From a virus, in the IMG/VR virus record IMGVR_UViG_3300025872_000068, positions 1 through 56,244 of that record: 56,244 nucleotides of DNA; one strand, given 5' to 3'. Below are positions 35,768 to 46,175 of the stretch, piece after piece (the stretch's first letter is position 1; the number at the start of each line of letters is the position of its first letter). A program made the translations under genes and the position numbers. The notes beneath the pieces are model-generated. The model had not been told where the DNA came from. It saw only the letters and a program-made list of their open reading frames with translations, and did no database searches.

Positions 35768-37824
35768 TGGCAAACGTCAAGCCGACTAGCAAGAAGTTTT
35801 CGCCTCTCGACCCTGATGTGAACTCAATCCCGGTTGGAGACTCTCTGCCTCCGGGTAAGTTTTCAGATGGTGCGCAGTTCTTTCACAAGGACAATAGCAT
35901 CCTTTACGTCTACGCAGACGGTGGGTGGCAGGCGACAACTGGTGCAGGAGGAGTGGTGGATGAGTTCATCGCTCTCTCCGACACACCTGGCAGCTACGTT
36001 GGTTCTGGCGAACTTTGGGTAACCGTCAAGGCAGATGCCTCTGGCGTTGAGTTTGTAAGCCCCGCCTCGGCTACCTCTCGCCTAGCCGTGATGACGGGTG
36101 CAACCGCTGGTGCGGCTGGGACCAAGGGAATGGTTCCGGCCCCGGCGGCGGGTTTTCAAGGTCGCTTCCTTCGGGGCGATGCATCGTGGCAAAATGTTGT
36201 TACCAGTGAGGTGGAAGTCACCCGTGGCTTCGGACCTCCGACTGGCCTGCCCAGCAGCACGAACGATCTGTATGTGGACCTGAACAGCAGTTCGATCTGG
36301 TATTCGACCGGATCGCTGTGGGAAAAGATATCTGTACCGAACGTCGCAGATGTCTACGCCACCATGCCTGCTGGGTATCCAGCCAATCCTTCGTCGCCAA
36401 CGCCAGCTGAGGCACAGGCTTATGCTGCGTCTCTTGGTCTGATTGGCCCGACCATTGTGTCTTATGCGGGTGGTGGTAGCACCACAGACCCAGCATTCGC
36501 ATGGTTCATCGACTCTGTCGGCTCTGCGGTTTGCATCCGCGACCTGACAGCACAGAAGGGTGATACGGGTGCCGCAGGTCCACCGGGGCCAGCGGGCGTG
36601 GTTTGGCAGGGTAACTGGTCATCTTCTGCCAGCTATGCCACCAATGATGCCGTACTCTATCAGGGTACGTCATGGCGTGCCTTGCAGTCCCACACGAACC
36701 AGACTCCGGTTGCTGGTGCCTACTGGGCTGTGCTTGCCCAGAAGGGCGCGGATGGCGGCCTGTCCGATGGGGACAAGGGTGACATATCCGTCACTTCGAG
36801 CGGCAGCGTCTGGACGGTCGATGCGAACACTGTCACCTACTCCAAGATGCAGGATGTCTCCGCAGCATCCCGGTTGCTTGGCCGTGGCTCAACGGGAGCT
36901 GGTGACCCGCAGGAGATCAGCCTTGGCACTGGCCTGACCATGACCGGGACAACGGTCAGCGTCAACGGCACGATACCGGACAACGACTACGGCGACATTC
37001 AGGTTACTGGTGGCGTGTGGAAGGTCGATGATGACGCAGACATTCAGCTCAGGTCTGCGTTGCTTGGTTCGACCAGTGGCGGTGGCGTTGGCCTACACAG
37101 CGCACAAGCTAACCTGCTTGAGGTGCGAAGCGGTGCAGCTCCCAATAAGCTGGCCGTGTACAACGCATATCAGTCGCCGACAAATCACGAGCGAATTCTG
37201 ATCGGGTGGTCTGGGAACATAGGCTGCATTGCCACCGAGAAGGGATCTTCTGGCGGTGCGGCTCGTTCCATCTCGATTGCGACTGATGGCACAGAGCGGA
37301 TCAATGTTGGTGCCAACGGATTTATCCGATTCAATCAGGCTTATACCTTCCCAAATACGGTCGGTACTTTGGGTCAGGTGCTGGGAGTAGGCACTGGCTC
37401 CGTGCTGGAGTGGTTTACTCCATCGGATTCACAGCCATCGGTATCGAACCCGAAAATGGTAACCAGCACGCCGCATGGGTTTACAGCCGCGAGCATTGGC
37501 TATCCGCTGTTTGCAGCGACAACCTATGTGGATACGGACCCAGAGCAGTGGCCTACTGGCATCTTTGCCGAGTATCTCAACGCCACTTCGTTCCGATATG
37601 CAACCGAGGGTTCTTCCCTGGACATTGCATCCAGTCTGTTCGAGGTTGGATACAGCATTGACGCAGGCGGGCGTTTTGTCTTTTGGGACTATTCAGTTCA
37701 GATCTATAAGGCCGAGAAACCCGTCGACTCGGATCCTAGGCTTGGGCCATTGCTGATGGTGAACTACCTGGAGTCTGGCAAGTTCAACTGCACCGTACTC
37801 GGATTGGGGCCAAGCTCATGGTAG
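35767..37824 (+). CDS. Tail fibre with collagen-like and carbohydrate-binding segments
   Basis: A 685-residue protein. The N-terminal 250 residues are beta-rich repeats. A short collagen-like stretch (KGDTGAAGPPGPAG, about 265-278) leads to a chitin/carbohydrate-binding-like unit (WQGNWSSSASYATNDAVLYQ, about 282-301). Then come DGDKGDISVTSSGSVWTVDA (about 335) and SRLLGRGSTGAGDPQEISLG (about 365), fibre repeats also present in the gene at 41856. The C-terminal region resembles a fibre tip (FIRFNQAYTFPNTVGTLGQV). Such proteins trimerise and bind host surface sugars. Confidence 0.82.
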   Translation: MANVKPTSKKFSPLDPDVNSIPVGDSLPPGKFSDGAQFFHKDNSILYVYADGGWQATTGAGGVVDEFIALSDTPGSYVGSGELWVTVKADASGVEFVSPASATSRLAVMTGATAGAAGTKGMVPAPAAGFQGRFLRGDASWQNVVTSEVEVTRGFGPPTGLPSSTNDLYVDLNSSSIWYSTGSLWEKISVPNVADVYATMPAGYPANPSSPTPAEAQAYAASLGLIGPTIVSYAGGGSTTDPAFAWFIDSVGSAVCIRDLTAQKGDTGAAGPPGPAGVVWQGNWSSSASYATNDAVLYQGTSWRALQSHTNQTPVAGAYWAVLAQKGADGGLSDGDKGDISVTSSGSVWTVDANTVTYSKMQDVSAASRLLGRGSTGAGDPQEISLGTGLTMTGTTVSVNGTIPDNDYGDIQVTGGVWKVDDDADIQLRSALLGSTSGGGVGLHSAQANLLEVRSGAAPNKLAVYNAYQSPTNHERILIGWSGNIGCIATEKGSSGGAARSISIATDGTERINVGANGFIRFNQAYTFPNTVGTLGQVLGVGTGSVLEWFTPSDSQPSVSNPKMVTSTPHGFTAASIGYPLFAATTYVDTDPEQWPTGIFAEYLNATSFRYATEGSSLDIASSLFEVGYSIDAGGRFVFWDYSVQIYKAEKPVDSDPRLGPLLMVNYLESGKFNCTVLGLGPSSW

Positions 37825-39896
37825 CGAAGATCAAGACCACCAAGGACAATGTGATCTCGGTTGTCGGAACTGGAAACGCAGAAATCGACAACATGCGATT
37901 TGCGCTGGCTGTGTCCGCAGCTAATGCGTTTTATTCCAGCACTGGCAGGCCAGCAACGATCCTCATTGATCGTGAAGTTCACATCATTGGTGAGCATATA
38001 TTCACCAGCCCGACTGGCCTCGAATGCACCAAGGGAAGCTGGCTTGTCCGCGACGACTCGACTGCCAAGGTTTCATACAACACTTCCCAGTCTGCCACAT
38101 TCTCCTATTCTTCGGCGGCCTATGGTGAGATGACTGACACGGCAGCAGGTGCTGCTGTTATCAGCCTTCCTTACGAATACCAGTTGGCAGCTGGCGATTG
38201 GGTTTTGATCTACGGGTTCAACCAGATCAGCGACATCACGCCACACTCTACGGGAACGAAGAGCTTCCCCATGGAGCTACAGCGTATCAACCGTAGAGCG
38301 TCCACGGGAGCGTGCAACGGGACGGGGACTCGGTGCGACTATGTCTTTGACGACTTCCTCGACGAGGTCTACCAGACGGTGACCAGTGGTGGCGTCACCA
38401 AGGCACCAAGAGTCGCCGTGCTGCCGAACATGATGAGTGGCATTCGGATCAGGAACTTCAACTACCGAATGAAGGATGCTGCCTACAGTGCCAGCACCGC
38501 TCCGTCCGTTTACATGTCGGCTCTGTATTTTGAGCGATGTCATGACATTGAATTGAGCAACTGCTCTTTCGGCGAGTGGCACCCAGGGACAATGGGGTTC
38601 AAGTACTGCGCCAATGTTCGTCGCCATGGCTGTAACTGGTCGTCTGTTGAGAACTTCGAGTACGACTCGGAGACTGGAGTTGTCTACGGAATTCTGGATT
38701 CTGTCTGTAATGGCATGGATATCCAGAACTGCACTTTCGGTGGAATGAGGCACGCTTACACGACAGGCGGAACTGCGGCAGCTTCAATCCACAGCCCGTC
38801 AACGTCAGATCGCGTTGGCACTGTAAAGAGCGTCCTGATCCAGGGTAATCGCTTTGGGAATAATGGTCGGCTTTCTGGATCCACGCTTTCCGGCATGGCG
38901 ATGGTCAACCCTCACTGCGAGGGAAGGCGGATTGTTATCAGCGATAACCAGTTCAATGTGCCTGGAGAGCAGAGCGTCAGGAACATTGGGATCACGGTCA
39001 GATACAGAGACGCTGTCATTCGCAACAACACTTTCAACTGCGGGCCAGCGGCTGCTCCGTTGATGATCTACGGCACGAGGGCTACAGTCGCCAACAACAC
39101 TTTCAACGGCGGCCTGTACTGCTCTGTGAATTCCCTGAACAGCTTTGTGAACATTGATAAGGTTCGGTTCGCTAACAACACGTTCCGAAACTTCGTGTCA
39201 CCGGCAATTCATATCACGACTGGCACCGACCACGAGATCGTCGGCAACACGTTCGACAACTGCGGCTACCAGCTGGTGACCGGATACAAGAAGGCTGCGA
39301 TTGAGGTTGCCTCGCTGACGGCTGGTGGAAGCATCCGCATCAAGGATAATTCGATTGCTAAGTACTCGAATGACTTTGCAATCCACACTGGGAGCCTGCT
39401 GCCGTCACAGGTCATCCTCGATGGCAACCTTTGCAGTGGATATGGCGGCTTGTCCTTGGGGCTTGATCGGTCCTTGGCGAACACTGCCGAGATTGAGATG
39501 CTGTCCCTGCCGAGGAACAACGGTTCCATCAAGGCCGTGGTTATCCAGCAGCAGGGCCATGCCTTGACTGCGTCGAATGTTGGAATGCCGATCACTGGAA
39601 GCCACGCTGTCTACAACGATGTGACGGCTGGATTCGGAGTCATTGGCGTGATGGCCGACAGAATCGACTCGAACCACTACATCCTATACCTGCCACATGA
39701 GCCGTTCCTGCTGTCGCCTTCGTTGGTGGCCGCAGGATATATCTTCCCGACTGGTGGCCGAGATCTCTACTGGGATCAGTCGCAGCTTAAGTACGTTGCA
39801 ACCAAGCCTGGCGATTCCGCAGGCGACTCTGTTGCGATCATCCGCGTACATGCATCCAAGACCAGTGGCTATCTGGTCAGCGTCAAAAGCATTTAA
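37818..39896 (+). CDS. Beta-helix tailspike (putative polysaccharide depolymerase)
   Basis: A 692-residue protein overlapping the fibre gene by 7 bases. After an N-terminal region, residues about 200-540 show repeated rungs of the right-handed parallel beta-helix with short periods: GIRIRNFNYRM, HDIELSNCSFGEW, MDIQNCTFGGMRH, AVIRNNTFNCGP, TVANNTFNGGL, KVRFANNTFRNF, HEIVGNTFDNCGY, SIRIKDNSIAKYS. This is the pectate-lyase/tailspike architecture. The C-terminal domain is probably the trimerisation or binding domain. It may degrade a capsular polysaccharide of the host. Confidence 0.82.
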   Translation: MVAKIKTTKDNVISVVGTGNAEIDNMRFALAVSAANAFYSSTGRPATILIDREVHIIGEHIFTSPTGLECTKGSWLVRDDSTAKVSYNTSQSATFSYSSAAYGEMTDTAAGAAVISLPYEYQLAAGDWVLIYGFNQISDITPHSTGTKSFPMELQRINRRASTGACNGTGTRCDYVFDDFLDEVYQTVTSGGVTKAPRVAVLPNMMSGIRIRNFNYRMKDAAYSASTAPSVYMSALYFERCHDIELSNCSFGEWHPGTMGFKYCANVRRHGCNWSSVENFEYDSETGVVYGILDSVCNGMDIQNCTFGGMRHAYTTGGTAAASIHSPSTSDRVGTVKSVLIQGNRFGNNGRLSGSTLSGMAMVNPHCEGRRIVISDNQFNVPGEQSVRNIGITVRYRDAVIRNNTFNCGPAAAPLMIYGTRATVANNTFNGGLYCSVNSLNSFVNIDKVRFANNTFRNFVSPAIHITTGTDHEIVGNTFDNCGYQLVTGYKKAAIEVASLTAGGSIRIKDNSIAKYSNDFAIHTGSLLPSQVILDGNLCSGYGGLSLGLDRSLANTAEIEMLSLPRNNGSIKAVVIQQQGHALTASNVGMPITGSHAVYNDVTAGFGVIGVMADRIDSNHYILYLPHEPFLLSPSLVAAGYIFPTGGRDLYWDQSQLKYVATKPGDSAGDSVAIIRVHASKTSGYLVSVKSI

Positions 39897-39907
39897 GGAG
39901 TTGGGGT

Positions 39908-40225
39908 ATGCGTGAACTGATCATCGTTCTTCGTGAATTGCTGTCGAAGTCCAAGGATGGGACTGCCACGTTTCTCGATTGGCTACGAGCCCTGGATGCG
40001 GTGATTCATCTGGTGATGGATTCGCAGATGGGGTTCGGTCAGTCTATGGACGAGGACGAGGAAGAGGAACTTCGCCACATCACCGGCGAGCTTACCGGAG
40101 AGCCGACCAATGGCATGGAGATGGGAATCGCCGGGAGCATTCTGCTGAACCTGCTCCTCAAGTACCTGCTCAGCCAGGTTTCTAAGAAGGCAAATGGGGA
40201 GGCCATGGATGATGAATCCGCGTAA
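39908..40225 (+). CDS. Small membrane-associated protein, possible holin
   Basis: A 105-residue protein with AAGGAG upstream. Soluble N-terminal helix (MRELIIVLRELLSKSKDG), then a partly hydrophobic region (TFLDWLRALDAVIHLVMD), an acidic loop (DEDEEEELRHITGEL) and a clear hydrophobic segment (MGIAGSILLNLLLKYLLSQV, about 73-92), with a polar tail. Size and hydrophobicity fit a small holin or a membrane factor. It sits immediately before a signal-peptide protein and a protease. Confidence 0.5.
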   Translation: MRELIIVLRELLSKSKDGTATFLDWLRALDAVIHLVMDSQMGFGQSMDEDEEEELRHITGELTGEPTNGMEMGIAGSILLNLLLKYLLSQVSKKANGEAMDDESA

Positions 40226-40895
40226 GGCCATTCTCGTTCTGGTATCATGCGTCTCCGCAGTGGCGGTTACGTTCGTGGGTGGGGCAGCCCAGGTACAACA
40301 GCAGGTTGCCGTGACTACCAACTCCAGCACGCATATCCAGGTCGCACCCTCTGCGTCCCCAGGTTCTGACATCACCTGGGAGATACGCGATCCCGTGGGC
40401 CATCCATTCCTTGCCAGCAAGGACAATCGTTCGATTGTTTTCTTTACTGAGGGGCTGTCGAGGATCGTCGTTGTCTGTGATGTCATCGACTGGGATCTCC
40501 GAAAGCGGGACCGTGTCGAGACGATTGTGACTCCAGGCAGCAGTCCACAGCCGGTGGACCCAGTAAAGCCCGTTCCTGCTCCTAGGCCCAGTGGCTTTGC
40601 TGGTGAGGTCTACGATCAGGCAGTCCCAGTGAAGCGGCCATCTGAGGCGATCAAACTCTCGGACAACTACGAGAACGTATCGGCCCAGATTGCTGCGGGT
40701 GGAATAACCACACTGGAGCAGGCCAACGAGGAGATCAACCGTCAGAATAAGAGCCTGAGACTTGGTGCCGAATGGAAGCCGTTTGGTGCTTGGATCGGAT
40801 CGCAGTTTGACCAGAAGGTCGATGAGCTTCCAGAGGCCCACGACATGATGCACGAGACTTCGATTGGGCTAGGAGCAGCTGGGGGTAGGGAATGA
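40209..40895 (+). CDS. Signal-peptide protein with Ig-like and Pro-rich regions
   Basis: A 228-residue protein from ATG 40209 (GGGAGG 6 bases before), overlapping the upstream stop. MMNPRKAILVLVSCVSAVAV then TFVGGAA is a signal peptide or anchor. Residues 30-110 form a beta sandwich (ITWEIRDPVGHPFLASKDN, FFTEGLSRIVVVCDVI). A Pro-rich linker (SSPQPVDPVKPVPAPRPSG) precedes a helical C-terminus (ITTLEQANEEINRQNKSLRL). Predicted to be exported and probably periplasmic. Coupled to the following papain-like gene by ATGA. Part of the candidate lysis or envelope module. Confidence 0.65.
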   Translation: MMNPRKAILVLVSCVSAVAVTFVGGAAQVQQQVAVTTNSSTHIQVAPSASPGSDITWEIRDPVGHPFLASKDNRSIVFFTEGLSRIVVVCDVIDWDLRKRDRVETIVTPGSSPQPVDPVKPVPAPRPSGFAGEVYDQAVPVKRPSEAIKLSDNYENVSAQIAAGGITTLEQANEEINRQNKSLRLGAEWKPFGAWIGSQFDQKVDELPEAHDMMHETSIGLGAAGGRE

Positions 40896-41854
40896 GTGAG
40901 AACTTGGGTTGGATTCCGCCAAGCGAGCGAGACCTGACTCAACGCCGGATGACCCTGGCGTTTGATCGGGAAACGCCTGCCTTCGGTGAGGCCAACCCTT
41001 TTCTTATGGAGCTACCGAAGGAAGCCTTGCTCTATCACCTGGAGATCAAGGCTACTGGCAACCTGCTGCCTCGCTACTACCAGCTGAGCGGAAGCTGTGT
41101 TGGCTTTGGTGGAGCTAGAGCCTACTGCTTGGCCCAGTGTGGAGATGTCGTCCACCGTGGTGACAGGGAAGAGATCAAGCTGGTGCATCCACTGCCCACT
41201 TACGGCAAGGGTCGCCAGCTAGCTGGATATCGCAGCAAGGGGGAAGGCAGTTTCGGTGCAGCACAGGCAAGGGCCGTCAAAGAATGGGGCATGCTGGCCC
41301 TTGATGACCCACGACTTCCGAAGGCTACGCTGACCGATGGATGGCTCAAGTGGTCTTCCAAGACAGAGATCGACTGGAGCTACTCGCCGCAGTGGCCCGT
41401 GAAAGAGTCGGCACTGTTCGAGGATGCAAAGAATCACGTTATTCATTCAGTCTCCAGGGTACGGACGCTTTTGGAGCTAAAGCAGGGACTAGCCCAGGGT
41501 TATGCAGGGACGATGGCTTGCATGTTCGGATCGAAGAACATGCGGGTGAGAGATGGCTATCTCATCGCGCCCTGGGATACACGCTGGGCGCATCAGCAAA
41601 CCATTGCTGGCTATACGGAGCATCCCGTGCATGGCGACCTTTTCGCGATAGACAATCAGTGGAACAAGAACGCCCACCCATTGTGTCCCAAGCTGTCAAG
41701 CATCGGCTCCGGCGTGAACGGTAGCTACTGGGTGACTGGCGATACGATGAAGCAGATACTCGCGAGCGAAGACTCTGAGGTGTTCCTCCATAGCAATACC
41801 GCTGGCTTCCCTGCACGCAAGATCAGTTGGGGCAACATGGGGATCGGAGAATAA
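40892..41854 (+). CDS. Papain-like cysteine peptidase, candidate lysis endopeptidase
   Basis: A 320-residue protein. The motif [20 protein letters not shown] (about 66-85) has Q, then the S-C active-site pattern with the catalytic Cys in SGSCVGF, as in C1-type peptidases. Later, [11 protein letters not shown] (about 230) gives the catalytic His, and AIDNQWN (about 252) the Asn. The order Q-C-H-N matches the papain fold. Substrate unknown. Context (membrane protein, exported protein, then this) allows a peptidoglycan-cleaving endolysin role, or a head/tail protease. No lysozyme or amidase is found elsewhere. Confidence 0.7.
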   Translation: MSENLGWIPPSERDLTQRRMTLAFDRETPAFGEANPFLMELPKEALLYHLEIKATGNLLPRYYQLSGSCVGFGGARAYCLAQCGDVVHRGDREEIKLVHPLPTYGKGRQLAGYRSKGEGSFGAAQARAVKEWGMLALDDPRLPKATLTDGWLKWSSKTEIDWSYSPQWPVKESALFEDAKNHVIHSVSRVRTLLELKQGLAQGYAGTMACMFGSKNMRVRDGYLIAPWDTRWAHQQTIAGYTEHPVHGDLFAIDNQWNKNAHPLCPKLSSIGSGVNGSYWVTGDTMKQILASEDSEVFLHSNTAGFPARKISWGNMGIGE

Positions 41855-41855
41855 C

Positions 41856-44363
41856 ATGAGCTGTAAGATCACAGCGGATTGCGTCTGCGGCCTAGAAGAA
41901 TTCGTCCTCGACGTAGTCGCTGGTGGAGGCGGAGGTGGCGGTGGAGAATGCAACCTCACGACGGGTGACAAGGGTGACATCACTGTCAACACGATCAACA
42001 GCTGGTCGATTGACAACGGTGTCGTTAGTTACCCCAAGATCCAGAACGTCAACACGGATCGGCTGTTGGGTCGCGTCTCTGCTGGAGCTGGCATTGTTGA
42101 AGAGATTCTGTTCACGGACGTAGCGCAGGAACTGCTGACGCAGAACACGATCAACTCGATTCGCACTTACCTTGGCCTGGGAACTTCCAGCACCCAGAAC
42201 ATCAACTACTTTGCACTAGCTGCTCACACGCACGATGCCGCTGACATTGTCTCCGGCACGATGTCGACAGCTAGGCTTGGAAGCGGTACTGCAAACAGCA
42301 CCACCTTCCTTAACGGTGCGAACCAGTGGGTGACGATCAACGCTGCTGCCATCGCGGATGGAGACAAGGGCGATATCGTTGTCAGTGGCTCTGGGGCAAC
42401 CTGGACCTTTGATCCATCGGTGGTCACTACTTTCGCACGAACGCTACTGGACGACAGTTCGGCAGCTGCTGCACGGGCTACTCTTGGTATTACCGACCTG
42501 ACGCTGTCTGCGTTTGGTCAGGCGATGATCACCGCAGCGAACTCGGCAGCTGGCACGGCCCTGCTCGACTCGTTTACCTCGACCGCCAAGGGACTCGCTC
42601 CTGCCTCCGGTGGTGGCACGAGCAACTTCCTTCGTGCTGATGGGACATGGGCTGCACCCACGACGTTCATCGGCCCCGATACCGTCACAACCACGACGAT
42701 CATCAACGACGCGGTGACCAACGCGAAGCTGGCCGAGATGGCAGCCAACACGATCAAGGGTAATAACACAGCCGCCACGGCTAATCCCTTGGACCTTACC
42801 GGCACCCAGGTCACTGCGATGCTGGATGCATTCAGCAGTTCTGCGAAGGGCCTTGCTCCTGCTTCTGGCGGAGGGACTGCGAACTACCTGCGTGCAGACG
42901 GCACATGGGCAGCACCTCCTGGTTCTGGCGGAGTCACAGACGGCGACAAGGGTGATATCACTGTCACTTCGTCCGGTGCCACCTGGACGATTGACAATGG
43001 CGTGGTTAGCTACGCCAAGATGCAGAACGTGTCGTCGTCTGACAGGCTGCTTGGCCGTGCTTCTGCCGGTGCTGGCGTTGTGCAGGAGATCACCTGCACT
43101 AGCCTTGGCCGAAGCATTCTGGATGATACGAGCGTCACCGCCGTCCACACCACCCTGGACCTGAACACCTACTACAGTCAGGTGGGCCATACGCATGACG
43201 CTGGTGATGTCACGACTGGCGTATTCAATACAGCTCGCCTCGGCACTGGATCGGCAACGTCCTCGACTTACCTTCGCGGCGATGGAACATGGGCATCGGT
43301 CAGCGGCGGGACCGCGACTCCTGCTGGGAATGACAACGAAATCCAGTTCAACAACAGCGGTGTGCTTGGTGCGGACACGAACTTCACCTGGGACGGGACT
43401 GAACTGTTCATCGGACGCACTTCTGGAACTCCTGGCAGGATCAGGCTGGAGACCGGCACTGGCACTGCTTCCGTTCCACTAAACGCAGCAGTGTCGCTGA
43501 TTCAGACCTGGAACTACGGTGCCTCTGCCGCTGTTGCTCCCATTCAGGTGGCAATCACAGACACTGCTTCTGCCGCCGTCAGCAAGGTTCAGACAGTGGC
43601 GGTTAGTGGCGTGACGGTCAGCAGCATCCAGAAGGATGGCCTTACTTGGGGCAAGGCTGGCTTCATGACCGACAACGTCAACGCATCTGGATTCAGCTAC
43701 GAAGACGGGACTGGTCTGTTCTGGGATGCCCTGAGCGAGATCGGCCAAAGGGATTACATCTCTGCCCAGAAGTTCTCTGTGTACAACAGGTCGGCACTTA
43801 ATGCTCCTGGCACGACGTATGAGCGCGGCGTTCTGGACTGGAAGGGCGAATCCGGCGTCTTCAGGGTAGGCACAGAGAAGGGTACTGGCGTTGGTGTAGT
43901 TGCGAGGCCAATGCACCTGATCACTGATGGCACTGAACGCATCGAGATCAGTGCTACCGGAACCATTCAGTTCAACAATGCCTACACATTCCCGACCTCT
44001 GCTGGCAGTGCTGGTCAGTCGTTGGTGAGCAACGGTTCCGGTGGCCTTACGTTCCAAGGTGTAGTGTCGTCATCTGTGTCCACTACTGCCAGCACTTCGA
44101 TCACCCTGGCTGCCTCTGACAGTGGCAAGGTGATCTTCACTGCCGCTGGCAGTGCCGTGACGGTTACTATTCCTGCTTCCTTGCCAGCTAACTTCAATGT
44201 GCGGATCATCCAGGGTGGCAATGGTCAGGTTACTGTGCAGGCAGCGTCTGGTGTGACGCTGACCAGCTTGGCAAATAAGGTCGCCAGTGCTGGCGTCAAC
44301 GGCGTCATGTGGTTGACCGGCATTTCCACGAACTTCTACAACCTCAGCGGCGACCTCGCCTAG
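41856..44363 (+). CDS. Long tail fibre with repeated motifs
   Basis: An 835-residue protein with GGAG before its ATG. A Gly-rich linker ([12 protein letters not shown]) follows a 20-residue head. Multiple fibre repeats: 'GDKGDI.V' at about 37, 170 and 365, 'RLLGR.SAGAG' at about 69 and 395, '[20 protein letters not shown]' and '[20 protein letters not shown]', and two 'LAPASGGGT..(N/F)LRADGTWAA' elements. The C-terminal 250 residues hold a sugar-binding-like tip and a [19 protein letters not shown] segment similar to the fibre at 35767. Probably trimerises; receptor recognition at its distal end. Confidence 0.85.
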   Translation: MSCKITADCVCGLEEFVLDVVAGGGGGGGGECNLTTGDKGDITVNTINSWSIDNGVVSYPKIQNVNTDRLLGRVSAGAGIVEEILFTDVAQELLTQNTINSIRTYLGLGTSSTQNINYFALAAHTHDAADIVSGTMSTARLGSGTANSTTFLNGANQWVTINAAAIADGDKGDIVVSGSGATWTFDPSVVTTFARTLLDDSSAAAARATLGITDLTLSAFGQAMITAANSAAGTALLDSFTSTAKGLAPASGGGTSNFLRADGTWAAPTTFIGPDTVTTTTIINDAVTNAKLAEMAANTIKGNNTAATANPLDLTGTQVTAMLDAFSSSAKGLAPASGGGTANYLRADGTWAAPPGSGGVTDGDKGDITVTSSGATWTIDNGVVSYAKMQNVSSSDRLLGRASAGAGVVQEITCTSLGRSILDDTSVTAVHTTLDLNTYYSQVGHTHDAGDVTTGVFNTARLGTGSATSSTYLRGDGTWASVSGGTATPAGNDNEIQFNNSGVLGADTNFTWDGTELFIGRTSGTPGRIRLETGTGTASVPLNAAVSLIQTWNYGASAAVAPIQVAITDTASAAVSKVQTVAVSGVTVSSIQKDGLTWGKAGFMTDNVNASGFSYEDGTGLFWDALSEIGQRDYISAQKFSVYNRSALNAPGTTYERGVLDWKGESGVFRVGTEKGTGVGVVARPMHLITDGTERIEISATGTIQFNNAYTFPTSAGSAGQSLVSNGSGGLTFQGVVSSSVSTTASTSITLAASDSGKVIFTAAGSAVTVTIPASLPANFNVRIIQGGNGQVTVQAASGVTLTSLANKVASAGVNGVMWLTGISTNFYNLSGDLA

Positions 44364-44371
44364 GTGGACTG

Positions 44372-45934
44372 ATGCCCTACACGTTGATGGATTTCAGTGA
44401 CGGTGTCGTCCGTGATGCGGCTTGGGCCAGCACCCAGCCCAACGGCAGTCGGGTCGTGATCATTGATGGCAAGGGCGACAGTGTCGTTGATCAGTTCAGC
44501 ATCGCCGTGGGAGAGGGTCGCAATGGGAGCAATGCCCTTCGGGTCAGGTCCGTACCAACCTCAACCGGCGGGGACAACCTGCCAGGCTTCTGGGTAATTC
44601 CGTACATCAAGACGGCGAGTGGGCTGATGAAGCCCAAGGACTCTCGTGGGTACATGGTTCCGCCAGGTACTCGCGTGAATCGATTTGGGGCATGGCTGAA
44701 GTTTCCAGTTGGATTCCAGCAGGCATATACGACCGCGATTGCCGCAGGCACCAAGTATTTCAACTTCAACATCGGGACTTACCACCATGATCCCGGCCTG
44801 ATTGACGGACGCGATGTGCAGGAGACCAACAACTGGCACGGCTACTATCAGGTAACTCTGCGGCATGATCTGGCCCAGGGCGACTGGATCCACATGCTGG
44901 TCAACGAGATGCCAAGTCACCAGCGTGGTTACGGTCAGTACCGAGTGCCGAATCGTTTCACAGGCACAGCTGGCGGCATGTGGGATACGCTGACTCGGCT
45001 TTACCTGGATACATCGCCATACAAGGGTGATCCCGAAGTCCCGTATCCTGTGGATATGCTTGTCGATTCGATGTACTGCGATTACGTCGACGAGGACATG
45101 GGCATCCAGGTGCAGATCGAGAACTTCGAGGACGGCCAGGACTTCACCTGTGTCAGCGGTCAGCAATACAGCCTGACTGTTACGATCACCAATTCAACAG
45201 CAGCGGCAGTGACCGGCAAGCTGTACCACAGATCGCACTACAGCATGAGTCCACAGTTGATTGACGCGGTGACCAGTGCCAACGCACACAACACCAACGT
45301 CACGATTGCACCCAATTCGTCGAAGCTGTTTATTTTCAAGATCACTCCAGCCAGCACTAACAACTACATGACTGGCGTGGTGTTCTCACCCTCCTCTCAG
45401 AATATTCCGCCAGTTGGTCCGCTCCAGCCCAACCTGAGCGATCAGAGAACTGCCGTCAGCATGAACGTGTACGGCCAGTACAGCCCATGGGATGGCAAGC
45501 TAGCAAGTGCCTGTATCAAGACCCGGCCTCAGGCAACTGTGACGCTCCCCCTCAAGCCCTGGTCTAGGGGCGGCAAGGTGTACTACGGCGCGGTCGGTGG
45601 CAACATTACTGGCACCTTACCGGCAAGCTCTCCTTCGGGAGAGACGATGACCTTTAGCAAGGTCGATCAGCAGTCGACGGGTGGAAACATCACGATTGAA
45701 GCTGACGGGGACTTCACATTCGTCCCAACCGCTGGGTTTGAGGGTGCCTACTTCTTCCGCTATTTGATCAACGACGGCAGCCAGAATTCCGATATCTTCG
45801 GTGCCTGGGTCTACGCTGGCGAGGACGAAGGTGGTGGTGGTGTTGATCCGCCACCTACTGTGCCGGAACTTAAGATCCAGATGACGGGTGCCAGCACCAT
45901 GGGCTTCGCCGATGGCAAGTTGCTGGTGAGGTAA
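44372..45934 (+). CDS. LamG/cadherin-like virion protein
   Basis: A 520-residue protein from ATG 44372, 9 bases after the fibre gene. Residues 1-250 look like a jelly-roll lectin domain (RFGAWLKFPVGFQQAYTTAI, TRLYLDTSPYKG, PYPVDMLVDSMYCDYV). The middle (about 250-345) is an Ig-like domain (YSLTVTITNSTAAAVTG). Residues about 415-475 have a cadherin-like/VCBS pattern (GNITIEADGDFTFVPTAGF, FFRYLINDGSQNSDIFG), then a Gly/Pro tail and a short end domain. Such domains help adhesion. Probably a fibre or baseplate-associated protein. Confidence 0.65.
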   Translation: MPYTLMDFSDGVVRDAAWASTQPNGSRVVIIDGKGDSVVDQFSIAVGEGRNGSNALRVRSVPTSTGGDNLPGFWVIPYIKTASGLMKPKDSRGYMVPPGTRVNRFGAWLKFPVGFQQAYTTAIAAGTKYFNFNIGTYHHDPGLIDGRDVQETNNWHGYYQVTLRHDLAQGDWIHMLVNEMPSHQRGYGQYRVPNRFTGTAGGMWDTLTRLYLDTSPYKGDPEVPYPVDMLVDSMYCDYVDEDMGIQVQIENFEDGQDFTCVSGQQYSLTVTITNSTAAAVTGKLYHRSHYSMSPQLIDAVTSANAHNTNVTIAPNSSKLFIFKITPASTNNYMTGVVFSPSSQNIPPVGPLQPNLSDQRTAVSMNVYGQYSPWDGKLASACIKTRPQATVTLPLKPWSRGGKVYYGAVGGNITGTLPASSPSGETMTFSKVDQQSTGGNITIEADGDFTFVPTAGFEGAYFFRYLINDGSQNSDIFGAWVYAGEDEGGGGVDPPPTVPELKIQMTGASTMGFADGKLLVR

Positions 45935-46022
45935 AGTTTGTTAACATGGTTTGAGTTCGCAGAGGAATTGCGGCTTTCTTTGAAGGGAAGCTACTGCTTG
46001 GACTCAGCATAAGGAGCTACAC

Positions 46023-46175
46023 ATGCGAGTCGCTTTGATGGCCTTGGTTCTGTTGGCGTGTTCGTCGGTCACTGAGGCTGGTCTGATCTTCCACCGTGGA
46101 AGCAAGACGGTCGTCCGTTCGAGCAAGGCTGGTGTCCGCGTTGTCTGCCGCAGTGGTGCTTGCCAGGTGCGATAG
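46023..46175 (+). CDS. 50-residue lipoprotein (possible Rz1-like spanin)
   Basis: ATG 46023 with a good AAGGAG 6 bases upstream and a TAG at 46173-46175. N-terminal hydrophobic signal MRVALMALVLLACSS carries a lipobox LLAC (Cys 13). The rest is short and basic (SKTVVRSSKAGVRVVC). Small outer-membrane lipoproteins of this size are the o-spanin in phage lysis, but none of the usual partners (i-spanin) is obvious. Stop and next GTG overlap by 1 base. Confidence 0.6.
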   Translation: MRVALMALVLLACSSVTEAGLIFHRGSKTVVRSSKAGVRVVCRSGACQVR

